In this document: in pieces, positions 25,022-32,814 of the stretch
Layout of the letters: every line of letters starts with the position of its first letter
Numbering within the stretch: position 1 is the first letter of the stretch
Source: DASUPK01 sp963819715
GTDB taxonomy: Bacteria > Actinomycetota > Thermoleophilia > Solirubrobacterales > 70-9
Direction of reading: 5' to 3'
DNA: 64,000 nucleotides
Assembly (NCBI GenBank): GCA_963819715.1
Contig: CAWFXE010000006.1
Location: 62,001-126,000, forward strand
Made by a program: the position numbers and the translations under genes
The notes under the pieces: generated by a model
Databases searched by the model: none
The model's input: only the letters and a program-made list of their open reading frames with translations
Told to the model about the DNA's origin: nothing

Positions 25022-26293
25022 CTACTGGGAGCGACTAGGCGCCAGCGTCGCGGCCAGTCCTTCCGGCAGGGGGGCTCCGGACCAGGCATGTTCGATCAGG
25101 GCGTGCCACGCGTCCCCGCTTGCGTCAGGGGAGTGGAACCGCTCGACGAAGCGGCGGCCCTCCTCACCAAGTCGCGCCCTCTCATCGGCGTCGAGGACCA
25201 GGCGCCGCAGGTCATCGATCACATGCTCGGGGTCGGTGTCGACCACCGGACATGCCCGGACCTGCTCGGCTCCGCGCACGTCCTCGGGCACGCGGCTGAG
25301 GTTGGTCAACACAGGCTTCCCGGCGGCCATCCCTTCGATCGCGAACAGTGCGTAACCGATCAGGAGCTGGTCGGCGACGATGTCGCTCTTCAGCATCGTC
25401 TCGCGCACCTGGTCGTTGGGGACGCCCTCGAGGATCTCGAGCCGAACCGGCAACCCCTCTTGGCGCAGCTGCTCGATTGCGGCCTCGAAGTACTCGGTCC
25501 CCTTGATGTGACGGTGGTTGGGCGCGTGGAGGACGATCACCTCGTCATGATCGCCATCGTCCCGCGACACGGACTTGAGGGCGGCCGACCAGGTGTCGGC
25601 GTCGATGGTGACGTGGCTCGGCCAGATCACGTCACGGCGCGGCATGTAGCCCGGCTGGATGGTGTGGATCGTGAGGGTCGCCCAGCGCGCTGTGTAATCG
25701 ACGTACCGCTTGAAGAGGGGGCCCAGGGCAGGGAGCTGGGGATAGTCCTCGAACAGCGGCCCCTCGATGTCGCCCAGGTATCCCTTGACCGCGATGTCGC
25801 CTCCGAACGCCACCACGATCAGCTTCTTGCCGGCGAGCCTGAGCAACGGGTACTCCAGCCACTTGAGCAGTTGGGATCGAAGGATCCCGAGGTCGAAGTT
25901 GACGAGGAACACGTCAGCGCGGCGCAGCGCCCAGGCGAAGATCCGGTAGTCGCGGAAGGCCTCAAGCTTGGCGGGGATGGGGAAGTCGTCGCGTAGGGCG
26001 TCGAAGTCGCTTCGCTTCGAGATTCGGGAGGGAGCGATCACGTAGGTCCGGGACTCATAGCCCCGGCGCTGCATCGCCTCCGAGTAGTACTTGATGCTGT
26101 GAATCGGGGTCGGGCCCCAGAGCAGCCTGGGGCTCTTCCCCTGCTGCCGCCGAAGGCCGGTGCGGAGTCGCTCCACCAGCGCCAGCCCGACGAGCAGCGG
26201 AATCGCGATCGCCGCCGCTGCCAGCGCCGTTCCTCCGTATCGCAGCCGGTCCAGCAGGCGCGGGCGTGCGCCGTTTCCGTCTTCAGCCGTCAT
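25022..26293 (-). CDS. GT-B glycosyltransferase, paralogue family A
   Basis: 423 aa. N-terminal hydrophobic helix (about 15-38), then SPRLLWGPTPIHSIKYYSEAM, closely parallel to the 23.2-24.5 kb protein. Shared donor-domain blocks: H-A-P-N-H-R-H-I-K-G-T-E-Y, L-E-G-V-P-N-D-Q-V-R-E and A-D-Q-L-L-I-G-Y-A-L-F-A-I-E-G-M-A-A-G-K-P-V. Because the two genes resemble each other over their full length, a tandem duplication is likely. The ATG overlaps the last codons of the upstream epimerase by 11 nt; earlier in-frame codons lie inside that gene. Confidence 0.8.
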   Translation of the reverse strand: MTAEDGNGARPRLLDRLRYGGTALAAAAIAIPLLVGLALVERLRTGLRRQQGKSPRLLWGPTPIHSIKYYSEAMQRRGYESRTYVIAPSRISKRSDFDALRDDFPIPAKLEAFRDYRIFAWALRRADVFLVNFDLGILRSQLLKWLEYPLLRLAGKKLIVVAFGGDIAVKGYLGDIEGPLFEDYPQLPALGPLFKRYVDYTARWATLTIHTIQPGYMPRRDVIWPSHVTIDADTWSAALKSVSRDDGDHDEVIVLHAPNHRHIKGTEYFEAAIEQLRQEGLPVRLEILEGVPNDQVRETMLKSDIVADQLLIGYALFAIEGMAAGKPVLTNLSRVPEDVRGAEQVRACPVVDTDPEHVIDDLRRLVLDADERARLGEEGRRFVERFHSPDASGDAWHALIEHAWSGAPLPEGLAATLAPSRSQ

Positions 26294-27143
26294 CCAGTGA
26301 GGCGGCCACGATAGCGAGGCCCTCGTCGAACGAGACCGAGGGAGTGACACCGAGGTCCCGCTTCATCCGCGCGGTGTCCGCGATCAGATCGCCCGGAGAG
26401 TCGCGTCCGGAGTCGCGGAGTCTCGCCTCCCGCCCCAGCACCGCGGCCAGCCGCTGTGCGAGCTCCGAGATGCTGACCACCTCCTCGCCCGCGATGTTCA
26501 CCGCTTCGCTCCGCTCGAGCTCGAGCGCGGCCTCGATCGCCGCCGCGGCGTCGCTCGCGTGGACCGGGTTGACGCGCATGCCGGGCATCCCGTCGATCGC
26601 GATCTCCTCCTCGGCGGCGATCTGCCCGGCGAGCCTGGTGACGAGCGCATGTCGGCCGCCGACTCCGTAGACGAAGAAGGGACGAAGGACGACACAGCTG
26701 AAGAACTCCTCGTAGGAGGCTGCCAGCAGCTCGCCGATCAGCTTCGAGCGAGGGTAGGTGGAGGTGGCCGCGATCTCACCCTCCTCGTCGATCGGCTCGC
26801 CGGCGGGCGCGTAGATCCCGCCGGAGGAGGCCAGCACGAACGATCGGACCCCCGAGCGGCGGGCGTGCTCGAGCAGCGCAAACGTGCTCTGAACGTTGAC
26901 GGCGAAGACGTCCTCGGCGCCCTCGGGGAGCTCGCGATAGCGCTGCGATTGCGCCAGGTGGATCACTGCGTCGATCCGATCCGGGAGCCCCTCGAGGGGC
27001 TCCGCCAGGTCTGCGCTGACCCAGCTGACCCGATTGTCATCGGGCGGCCGGCGTGCGAGCGCCACCACCTCGTGCCGTGGCGTCAGGCGGTCGAGAACGT
27101 GTCGCCCGATCAGGCCGGTCCCGCCCGTCAGCAGGATCCTCAC
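26283..27143 (-). CDS. NAD(P)-dependent epimerase/dehydratase
   Basis: 286 aa, short-form extended SDR. V-R-I-L-L-T-G-G-T-G-L-I-G-R-H binds the dinucleotide; A-R-R-P after beta-2 is compatible with NADP. The active site is A-S-S-G-G-I-Y followed by T-Y-P-R-S-K (Y-x-x-x-K). Shorter than GalE (about 330), so the substrate lobe is reduced. GTG start in a GTGA overlap with the asnB-1 stop, so translation is coupled. Sits in a minus-strand operon asnB-1 / epimerase / GT-B. Confidence 0.82.
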   Translation of the reverse strand: MRILLTGGTGLIGRHVLDRLTPRHEVVALARRPPDDNRVSWVSADLAEPLEGLPDRIDAVIHLAQSQRYRELPEGAEDVFAVNVQSTFALLEHARRSGVRSFVLASSGGIYAPAGEPIDEEGEIAATSTYPRSKLIGELLAASYEEFFSCVVLRPFFVYGVGGRHALVTRLAGQIAAEEEIAIDGMPGMRVNPVHASDAAAAIEAALELERSEAVNIAGEEVVSISELAQRLAAVLGREARLRDSGRDSPGDLIADTARMKRDLGVTPSVSFDEGLAIVAASLDDG

Positions 27144-29035
27144 GCCGGGCGCTCTCCGCCGAGGAAGGTCCGGCACCAGTGCTCGAAGGTGAGCAGCGAC
27201 CAGAGCAGCAGCCGCCGGTTCGCTCGCCCCTCCAGGTGATCCTCGACCAGCGGCCTCACCCCGGCGGGGTCCAGATAGTCGTAGATCGCCGCATCGCTCG
27301 AGAGCAGCGTGTCGCGGACGTAGTCGATGCTGTCCCCGCGGAACCAGCTCGAATCGGGTCCGGTGAAGCCCTGCTTGACCTGATCGGTGATCGAGCGCGG
27401 GACGTAGCGGTCGAGGACCTGGCGGAGGATCAGCTTCCCGTCGCGGGTGCGCTCGAAGTAACGCTGGGTCTTAGGCCCCGGCTCGTTCTCGTCGAGCGCG
27501 ACGACCGCCCCCAGGTTCCGCAGCTTCAGCCTCGCCGGCAGTCGCTGCGCGAAGTCGACCAGGTCGTTGTCGAGGAAGGGCACACGGTTCTCGAGGCTGT
27601 GCGCCATGCTGAGCTTGTCCTCGACCACAAAGAGCCCGTGGAGGAAGGTCTTGGCCTCGAGGTAGAGGGAATGGTCGACGTATTCCTCCGGGCTCTCCGG
27701 GGCGCGTGAGTCCGGGAAGGTCTCGCGGAAGATGTCGATCGTCCGCACGTCCTTCACCTCGTCCCAGACTTCGGGCGCGAAGAACCGAGGCAACACGTCG
27801 TTCGGGACCAGGCGCGACCAGAAGCGGTAGTACTTCTCGACGTAGTGGCTGAAGTCGTCGTTGACGACGGCCCGGTAGTAGCGCCAGGGATACCCGCCGA
27901 AGAGCTCGTCCCCGCCGCTGCCGGTGAGCACGACCTTGACGAACTTGCTCGCCAGCCTGGCGACGTAGTAGTTCGGATAGCTCTGGCCGACCCTCGGATC
28001 CTCGAGGTGCCAGATCAGCTCGGGCAGGCAGCGCTCCATGTCGCCTGCCTTCAGCACCGCCTCGTAGTGCTCGGTCTGGAACTCGTAGGACATCGCCTCG
28101 GCCTTGGCCCGCTCGTCCACACCGGCCTCCAGGCCGTCATTCGAGGTCATGTCGAAGCCGACGGTGAAGGTGTTCAGGAAAGGCAGCGACCGAGCGGCCA
28201 GAGCGGTGATCCCGCCCGAGTCGATCCCTCCGCTGAGCTGCGCGCCGACCGGGACGTCCGAGACGAGCTGGCGGTGGACGGCCTGCTCGAAGAGCCGGTC
28301 CAGCTCCTCTTGGTACTCGGCGTCCGAAGCTCCGCTCTCGACCCCGGCGAACTCAAAGTCCCAGTAGCGGCGGGCCTTGAGCCCGCCGCCGTCCCCATTC
28401 GCGGAGACGGTGGCGCAGTGGCCCGCCGGCATCAGCTTCACGTCCTTGAAGAGCGTGCCGTCGGTGAAGATGTTCTGGAAAGTGAAGTACTCGAGCAGAT
28501 GGGGCGCGCTCAGCTCCGCGCTCATCGCCGGATGTGCCAGCAGGCTCTTGACCTCGGATCCGAACAGGAGCAGCCGGCCGAGCTCGGCGTAGTAGAGCGG
28601 CTTCACTCCGTAGCGATCGCGCGCCAGGAAGAGCCGGCGCTCGGTCCGGTCCCAGATCGCGAAGGCGAACATGCCGTTGAAGCGGTCGAGGCAGGCCTCG
28701 CCCCATTGCTCGTACGCCGCCAGGACGACCTCGGTGTCCGTTTCCGACCGGAAGCTGACCCCGAGGTGCTCGAGCTCCGCCCGCAGCTCACGGAAGTTGT
28801 AGAGCTCGCCGTTGTAGGTGATCACGAGCCGGCCTGAGGCGCTCTGCATCGGTTGATGACCGGTGTCGCGCAGATCGAGGATCGCCAGCCTGCGGTTGCC
28901 GAGCCCGACGGGCCCTTCGGCGAGCTGCCCCTGATCGTCGGGTCCCCGGTGCGCGATCGCATCGGTCATACGGCGGAGAACGTCGAGCTCCGTCGCTCCA
29001 CCTCCCCGGTCAAGGATCCCCGCTATTCCACACAT
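27140..29035 (-). CDS. Asparagine synthase-type glutamine amidotransferase 1
   Basis: 631 aa, the usual AsnB length. Class II glutaminase domain with N-terminal Cys (M-C-G-I-A-G) and T-Y-N-G-E-L-Y-N-F near 75-83; synthetase domain with the PP-loop L-S-G-G-I-D-S-G-G (about 260). The family activates a carboxylate with ATP and transfers glutamine nitrogen. Inside O-antigen/capsule loci such enzymes amidate uronic acid sugars, which fits the diacetamido-uronate genes here better than asparagine supply. TATGAA lies 9 nt before the ATG. Confidence 0.88.
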   Translation of the reverse strand: MCGIAGILDRGGGATELDVLRRMTDAIAHRGPDDQGQLAEGPVGLGNRRLAILDLRDTGHQPMQSASGRLVITYNGELYNFRELRAELEHLGVSFRSETDTEVVLAAYEQWGEACLDRFNGMFAFAIWDRTERRLFLARDRYGVKPLYYAELGRLLLFGSEVKSLLAHPAMSAELSAPHLLEYFTFQNIFTDGTLFKDVKLMPAGHCATVSANGDGGGLKARRYWDFEFAGVESGASDAEYQEELDRLFEQAVHRQLVSDVPVGAQLSGGIDSGGITALAARSLPFLNTFTVGFDMTSNDGLEAGVDERAKAEAMSYEFQTEHYEAVLKAGDMERCLPELIWHLEDPRVGQSYPNYYVARLASKFVKVVLTGSGGDELFGGYPWRYYRAVVNDDFSHYVEKYYRFWSRLVPNDVLPRFFAPEVWDEVKDVRTIDIFRETFPDSRAPESPEEYVDHSLYLEAKTFLHGLFVVEDKLSMAHSLENRVPFLDNDLVDFAQRLPARLKLRNLGAVVALDENEPGPKTQRYFERTRDGKLILRQVLDRYVPRSITDQVKQGFTGPDSSWFRGDSIDYVRDTLLSSDAAIYDYLDPAGVRPLVEDHLEGRANRRLLLWSLLTFEHWCRTFLGGERPA

Positions 29036-29045
29036 GGGCGCGCGT

Positions 29046-30086
29046 TCATAGCAGCCTGGGGACCGGGACGAGCCCCTCGAGGTTCTCTCGCGCGATCTGC
29101 CGCGGGTCGTGCCGGCGCTCGACGAAGGAGCGGCCCTCGTCGGCTGCCCTGCGCATCCGGTCGGGGTTTCCGATCAGCTCGCGGAGGTCGTCGCGGAGCG
29201 TCTCGGGGGTGGTGCGGACGATCGGCAGCTCATCCCCGAACGGATTGTCGCCGGGTTTCTCGTCGCGAATGCGGCAGAGGACGGGACGACCCAGCGACAT
29301 CGCCTCGACCGAGTACCCGCCGTACCAGCCAATGAGCAGCTGGTCGACGACCACGTGTGCACGCCGGGTTCGCTCGATCGCCTCTTCGCGCGGGACGCCT
29401 TCGATCAGATCGAGCCGAGCCGGCACGCCTTCGGTTCGCAGGGCCTCGACGGCCGCAATCAGCTCGCACGTCCCCTTCTGTGCACGGTCCGACGGCGCAT
29501 GGGCAATCACCGTTTCGTCGCCGTCGGGCAGCGGACTGGCGTCCACCGAGAACGGGTCGAAGCTCGCATAGGGGCGGAACTCCGCGCCCGGCAGCCAGTT
29601 CCGAAGATCCGGGTTGAGATAGAAGACCCGGTCCGCGTACCGCAGCAGGGCCTCCCGGCGCTGTGCCTGGAAGCGCCGTTGCTCGGCCAGCCCCTCCTCG
29701 GTGTACTCGGCGGCGGGGTTTGCCTCGGGGGGTCGCGCGTCGTCGCCTTGGAAGGTGGCGAGGATGGCCTTCCCAGCCCGCTTCAGCATGGGCAGTTCCG
29801 TGTGGAGCTTGCCCCGCCGATCGAGCCAGTGGTGGATTGTCTGGCCGAAGTTGAAGTGGACGACGTCGTAGCGCAGCTCGCGCAGCGACTCGATCGCGCG
29901 GCGGAGCGTGACCGCATGGCCGCCGTGGCCGGCCAGACCGAGGTCGATGTCGGCCTCGTAGCCGAAGGGGTGCTCGCCGAGGACCAGCACCCTGCTCGCG
30001 AAGCCCAGCTCCCGCTCTGCCCGGGAGAGCCCGATCGGATTGCCCCCGATGTTCCAGGGCGCGTGCAGGATGCGGGCGGGCCTCAC
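29046..30086 (-). CDS. GT-B glycosyltransferase, distant member of paralogue family A
   Basis: 346 aa. Starts V-R-P-A-R-I-L-H-A-P-W-N-I-G-G-N-P; V-V-H-F-N-F-G-Q-T in the N-domain; donor-domain blocks H-A-P-S-D-R-A-Q-K-G-T, L-I-E-G-V-P-R-E-E-A-I and V-V-D-Q-L-L-I-G-W-Y-G-G-Y-S-V-E-A-M-S-L-G-R-P-V align with the proteins at 23-26 kb, but it lacks their N-terminal hydrophobic helix. I chose GTG 30086 rather than GTG 30095: a TACCCT lies 10 nt before it, while it almost abuts the earlier codon. Confidence 0.8.
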   Translation of the reverse strand: MRPARILHAPWNIGGNPIGLSRAERELGFASRVLVLGEHPFGYEADIDLGLAGHGGHAVTLRRAIESLRELRYDVVHFNFGQTIHHWLDRRGKLHTELPMLKRAGKAILATFQGDDARPPEANPAAEYTEEGLAEQRRFQAQRREALLRYADRVFYLNPDLRNWLPGAEFRPYASFDPFSVDASPLPDGDETVIAHAPSDRAQKGTCELIAAVEALRTEGVPARLDLIEGVPREEAIERTRRAHVVVDQLLIGWYGGYSVEAMSLGRPVLCRIRDEKPGDNPFGDELPIVRTTPETLRDDLRELIGNPDRMRRAADEGRSFVERRHDPRQIARENLEGLVPVPRLL

Positions 30087-30096
30087 GGCGATCACG

Positions 30097-30121
30097 AGGG
30101 TACGCGACTCTGATCTACCCT
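30097..30121. promoter_or_regulatory. Divergent TACCCT pair between two GT genes
   Basis: TACCCT on the minus strand (30097-30102) is 10 nt before GTG 30086, and TACCCT on the plus strand (30116-30121) is 9 nt before GTG 30131. The two hexamers are identical and face away from each other's gene across 13 bp. Confidence 0.5.
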
Positions 30122-30130
30122 CTCGCGGCC

Positions 30131-31474
30131 GTGGACGCCCCCGGACCGAAGCTGCGGATCTGCATGCTGCTCACAAATCCGTTTGTGAACGACTCCCGTG
30201 TGCTGCGGGAGGCCCAGGCCCTGGCCCGGGCGGGCCACGCGGTGCGCATCCTGGCGACCCGTGCCCCTGGGGTCCCCAACGCGGAGGAGCGCGACGGGTT
30301 TCGGATCCTTCGCGTGCGGGCGGAGCCTCGGTTAGCCGATCTCCTGCGCCGCGTCGCCTGGGCAATCCGCAGAGCCCGTCCGGACGCGGCACGGGACGCT
30401 GAGGCCCCCGAGCCGGGGGTCTTCGGGGATGACGCTTGGGTCGCCGCGGCTGGGGAGGGCACCGCCATCCATTTGCTGCTCAGGCGACCGCGGGCCGGCG
30501 CACTTCGGCTGGGCCTGAGGGCGTTCCTCGCCCTCCGCTGGTGGCGCTTCGCTCGCTCGGCTTGGGCCGCCATTCGCACAGAGCCCACCGATCTCTTTCT
30601 CGCTCATGATCTCGACACCCTGCCGATCGCGGCTCTCGCGAAGTCGCGGCTCGGAGGAAAGCTCATGTATGACTCGCATGAGCTCTACACCGACCAAACA
30701 ATCACGCCCCCTCCCAGCGCCCTCTGGCGTTTCCGGTGGGGACTGATCGAGCGCTCGTTGATTCGAAGCGCGGACGGTGTGGTCACAGTCTGCGACGGAA
30801 TTGCCGATGAGCTGGCGGAGCGCTATCGAATCGACCGGCCAGCCGTGGTGCGGAACATCCCCGAACTGGTTGACGGAACCAACTTTCATCCTGGGTTGCG
30901 CGAGCGACTGGGAATCGACCCGGCCATGCGAATCGCCCTCTACCTGGGCGGCATCCAGCTCAACCGGCCGCTGGAGCACTACATCGATGCGATTGGCCCA
31001 CTTACTGACGTTGCGCTGGTCCTGATGGGGCCTGGCGATCCGGCCTACGTCGCGCATCTTCACGCCTACGCCGAGCAGCTCGGATATCAGAACCGCGTTC
31101 GCATCTCCGGTCCGGTAGCTCCGGAGCTGGTCGCCAGCGCGGCCAGGGACGCGGACGTCGGGCTCATCGTTCTGCGGGCCAAGTCCCTGAGCGAGTGGTA
31201 CTGCCTACCCTCGAAGCTGTTCGAGTCGATTCAGGCGGAGGTTCCGGTTATCGCGAATGACTGGCCGGAATTGCGACGAGTGGTCAACGAGTATGGCGTG
31301 GGCGTGCTGTGCGATTCCGACGAACCGGCGGCCATCGAGGCCGCGATACGAGAGGTGCTGGACAATCGCGATGGGCATGAGCGGATGAGAGAAAACGCCC
31401 GTCGCGCCAGTGAAGAGCTCAACTGGCAGGTTGAGTCAGGGAGACTGCTCCAGGCCGTGGAGGCCTTGGGCTGA
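30131..31474 (+). CDS. Glycosyltransferase family 4 (GT-B)
   Basis: 447 aa. N-terminal domain: ICMLLTNPFVNDSRVLREAQALARAGHAV in the usual GT4 layout, with F-L-A-H-D-L-D-T-L-P and M-Y-D-S-H-E-L-Y. Donor domain: Y-L-G-G-I-Q, L-M-G-P-G-D and L-P-S-K-L-F-E-S-I-Q-A-E-V-P-V-I, where the second Glu of the family E-x7-E motif is replaced within SKLFESIQAE. An internal insertion (about 85-125) is Arg/Ala-rich. GTG start; the stop overlaps the next ATG by one base. Confidence 0.85.
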   Translation: MDAPGPKLRICMLLTNPFVNDSRVLREAQALARAGHAVRILATRAPGVPNAEERDGFRILRVRAEPRLADLLRRVAWAIRRARPDAARDAEAPEPGVFGDDAWVAAAGEGTAIHLLLRRPRAGALRLGLRAFLALRWWRFARSAWAAIRTEPTDLFLAHDLDTLPIAALAKSRLGGKLMYDSHELYTDQTITPPPSALWRFRWGLIERSLIRSADGVVTVCDGIADELAERYRIDRPAVVRNIPELVDGTNFHPGLRERLGIDPAMRIALYLGGIQLNRPLEHYIDAIGPLTDVALVLMGPGDPAYVAHLHAYAEQLGYQNRVRISGPVAPELVASAARDADVGLIVLRAKSLSEWYCLPSKLFESIQAEVPVIANDWPELRRVVNEYGVGVLCDSDEPAAIEAAIREVLDNRDGHERMRENARRASEELNWQVESGRLLQAVEALG

Positions 31475-32604
31475 TGGAGCGCAGGGCATATGAGCGCCTT
31501 AGGTGCCCGACCTGCCTCGGGTCCGTGGAAGTCGACGATTTTCTCAGCGAGGATCACGACGGCCGTGAATTCGTCGAATCGGGGGTTGTGCTCTGCGATG
31601 GCTGCATGGTCGCTTACCCGGTAGAGCGAGGAACCCCCGTGATGCTTCGCTTCCCGACGGCGCTTCACCACGGTTTCGCGAGGAATCACGCCGGGCGTCT
31701 CCGCAAGCTCGCGTCATACAAGTTGCCGGCAGGTCAACCGCGGACCGGCGAGGCATCGGTTCAGAAGGCGTTCACCGAGGAGTGGAACCTGACCAGGGAC
31801 GACGAGCATTCGTTCATCTTCACCTTCGACCAGCTCGTCGAGCTGAACCGGCGCGTCTGGCTCGCGTGGATCGAGAAGCTCGACCCTGCGGACCGCCCCC
31901 GCAGCCTCCTGGACGTCGGCTGCGGTGCCGGGATGGAGACGATGGCCCTCCGTGAGGCAACCGGGGCGGAAGAGATCTTCGCCATCGACTTCAACCTCGC
32001 CGTGCTCGGGCGTCGACGTGAATACCGGTACGTGCCCGGCGTCAACTTCGTCATCGCCTCGCTCTTCGATCTTCCGTTCGAGTCGGAGTCGTTCGATCTT
32101 GTCTACTCGGAGGGCGTCCTTCACCACACCTACTCGACCGAGGGGGCGTTCAAGGCGATCGCCACGCAGGTCCGGCCCCCGGGGCACCTCTTCGTCTGGG
32201 TCTATGGACTCGAGGACCATTTGGGCAATCGGGGCGGGAGCCGCTTCTGGAAGCGGCGGATTCATCTCTGGGAATGGCTTTACCGGCCACCGGTTTCACG
32301 CTCGCCGATGTGGCTGCAGAACTTGGTCTTCAAGCTGATCACGCCGATCCGTCACCTCCGCTTCCGCCTGACCGGATACGGGAAGGATTGGACGATGGAG
32401 AACACCGAGCACAGCCTTCGGGACTGGCTCTCGCCCCGCTACGCACGTCGCCACGGTTTCAACGAGGTGATGGAGTGGTTCGACGAGAGCGGCTTCCGAG
32501 TCGTTGCGCACCAGAACCCCGGGGAGTACCGCAGGCTCTTCGGCAAGCCCCAATTCGGCGTCGGCATGACCGGCCAGCGCCTCCAGGCTCACGATTTGTC
32601 CTGA
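31474..32604 (+). CDS. SAM-dependent methyltransferase with Trm112-like zinc finger
   Basis: 376 aa. N-terminal zinc finger (L-R-C-P-T-C-L ... L-C-D-G-C-M-V-A-Y-P, about 8-48), a linker, then a class I domain with S-L-L-D-V-G-C-G-A-G-M-E (motif I), A-I-D-F-N at motif II and S-E-G-V-L-H-H-T at motif IV. The C-terminal ~130 residues form an extra basic helical region (W-L-Q-N-L-V-F-K-L-I) and an R-D-W-L-S-P-R-Y segment seen in sugar methyltransferases of this type. Probable glycan O-methyltransferase. Base use is less strongly G+C-biased than in neighbouring genes. Confidence 0.8.
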   Translation: MERRAYERLRCPTCLGSVEVDDFLSEDHDGREFVESGVVLCDGCMVAYPVERGTPVMLRFPTALHHGFARNHAGRLRKLASYKLPAGQPRTGEASVQKAFTEEWNLTRDDEHSFIFTFDQLVELNRRVWLAWIEKLDPADRPRSLLDVGCGAGMETMALREATGAEEIFAIDFNLAVLGRRREYRYVPGVNFVIASLFDLPFESESFDLVYSEGVLHHTYSTEGAFKAIATQVRPPGHLFVWVYGLEDHLGNRGGSRFWKRRIHLWEWLYRPPVSRSPMWLQNLVFKLITPIRHLRFRLTGYGKDWTMENTEHSLRDWLSPRYARRHGFNEVMEWFDESGFRVVAHQNPGEYRRLFGKPQFGVGMTGQRLQAHDLS

Positions 32605-32639
32605 TCGTCGCCTGGCGAGCCTTATCCCGCGCGCCACGG

Positions 32640-32814
32640 GAGCGTTCAGAGACTGGCGGCGACTTTGACCTGGCGGGCCAGACGCGTTCTCAGGAAGAAG
32701 CACAAGCTCGGCGTGACGGCATCGATCAGCTTTGCCCCCAAAGGAGGGTCACCCGTCGCGCAGACGTCTGCCCTGAAGCTGGCTGGGAAGAGGAAGCGCG
32801 CCCGAAGGCGTTGA
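32640..32814 (+). pseudogene. C-terminal remnant of a surface protein
   Basis: The 210-bp gap after the methyltransferase has no intact gene. One plus-strand frame ends at TGA 32812-32814 with L-R-K-K-H-K-L-G-V-T-A-S-I-S-F-A-P-K-G-G, then a K-L-A-G-K-R-K-R-A-R-R-R tail. This resembles the C-terminal beta-strand plus Lys/Arg tail found on secreted repeat proteins in related actinobacteria. No start codon or N-terminal part is present, so this is most likely the end of a deleted gene. It is also the only convergent junction in the window where the flanking genes do not overlap. Confidence 0.35.
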
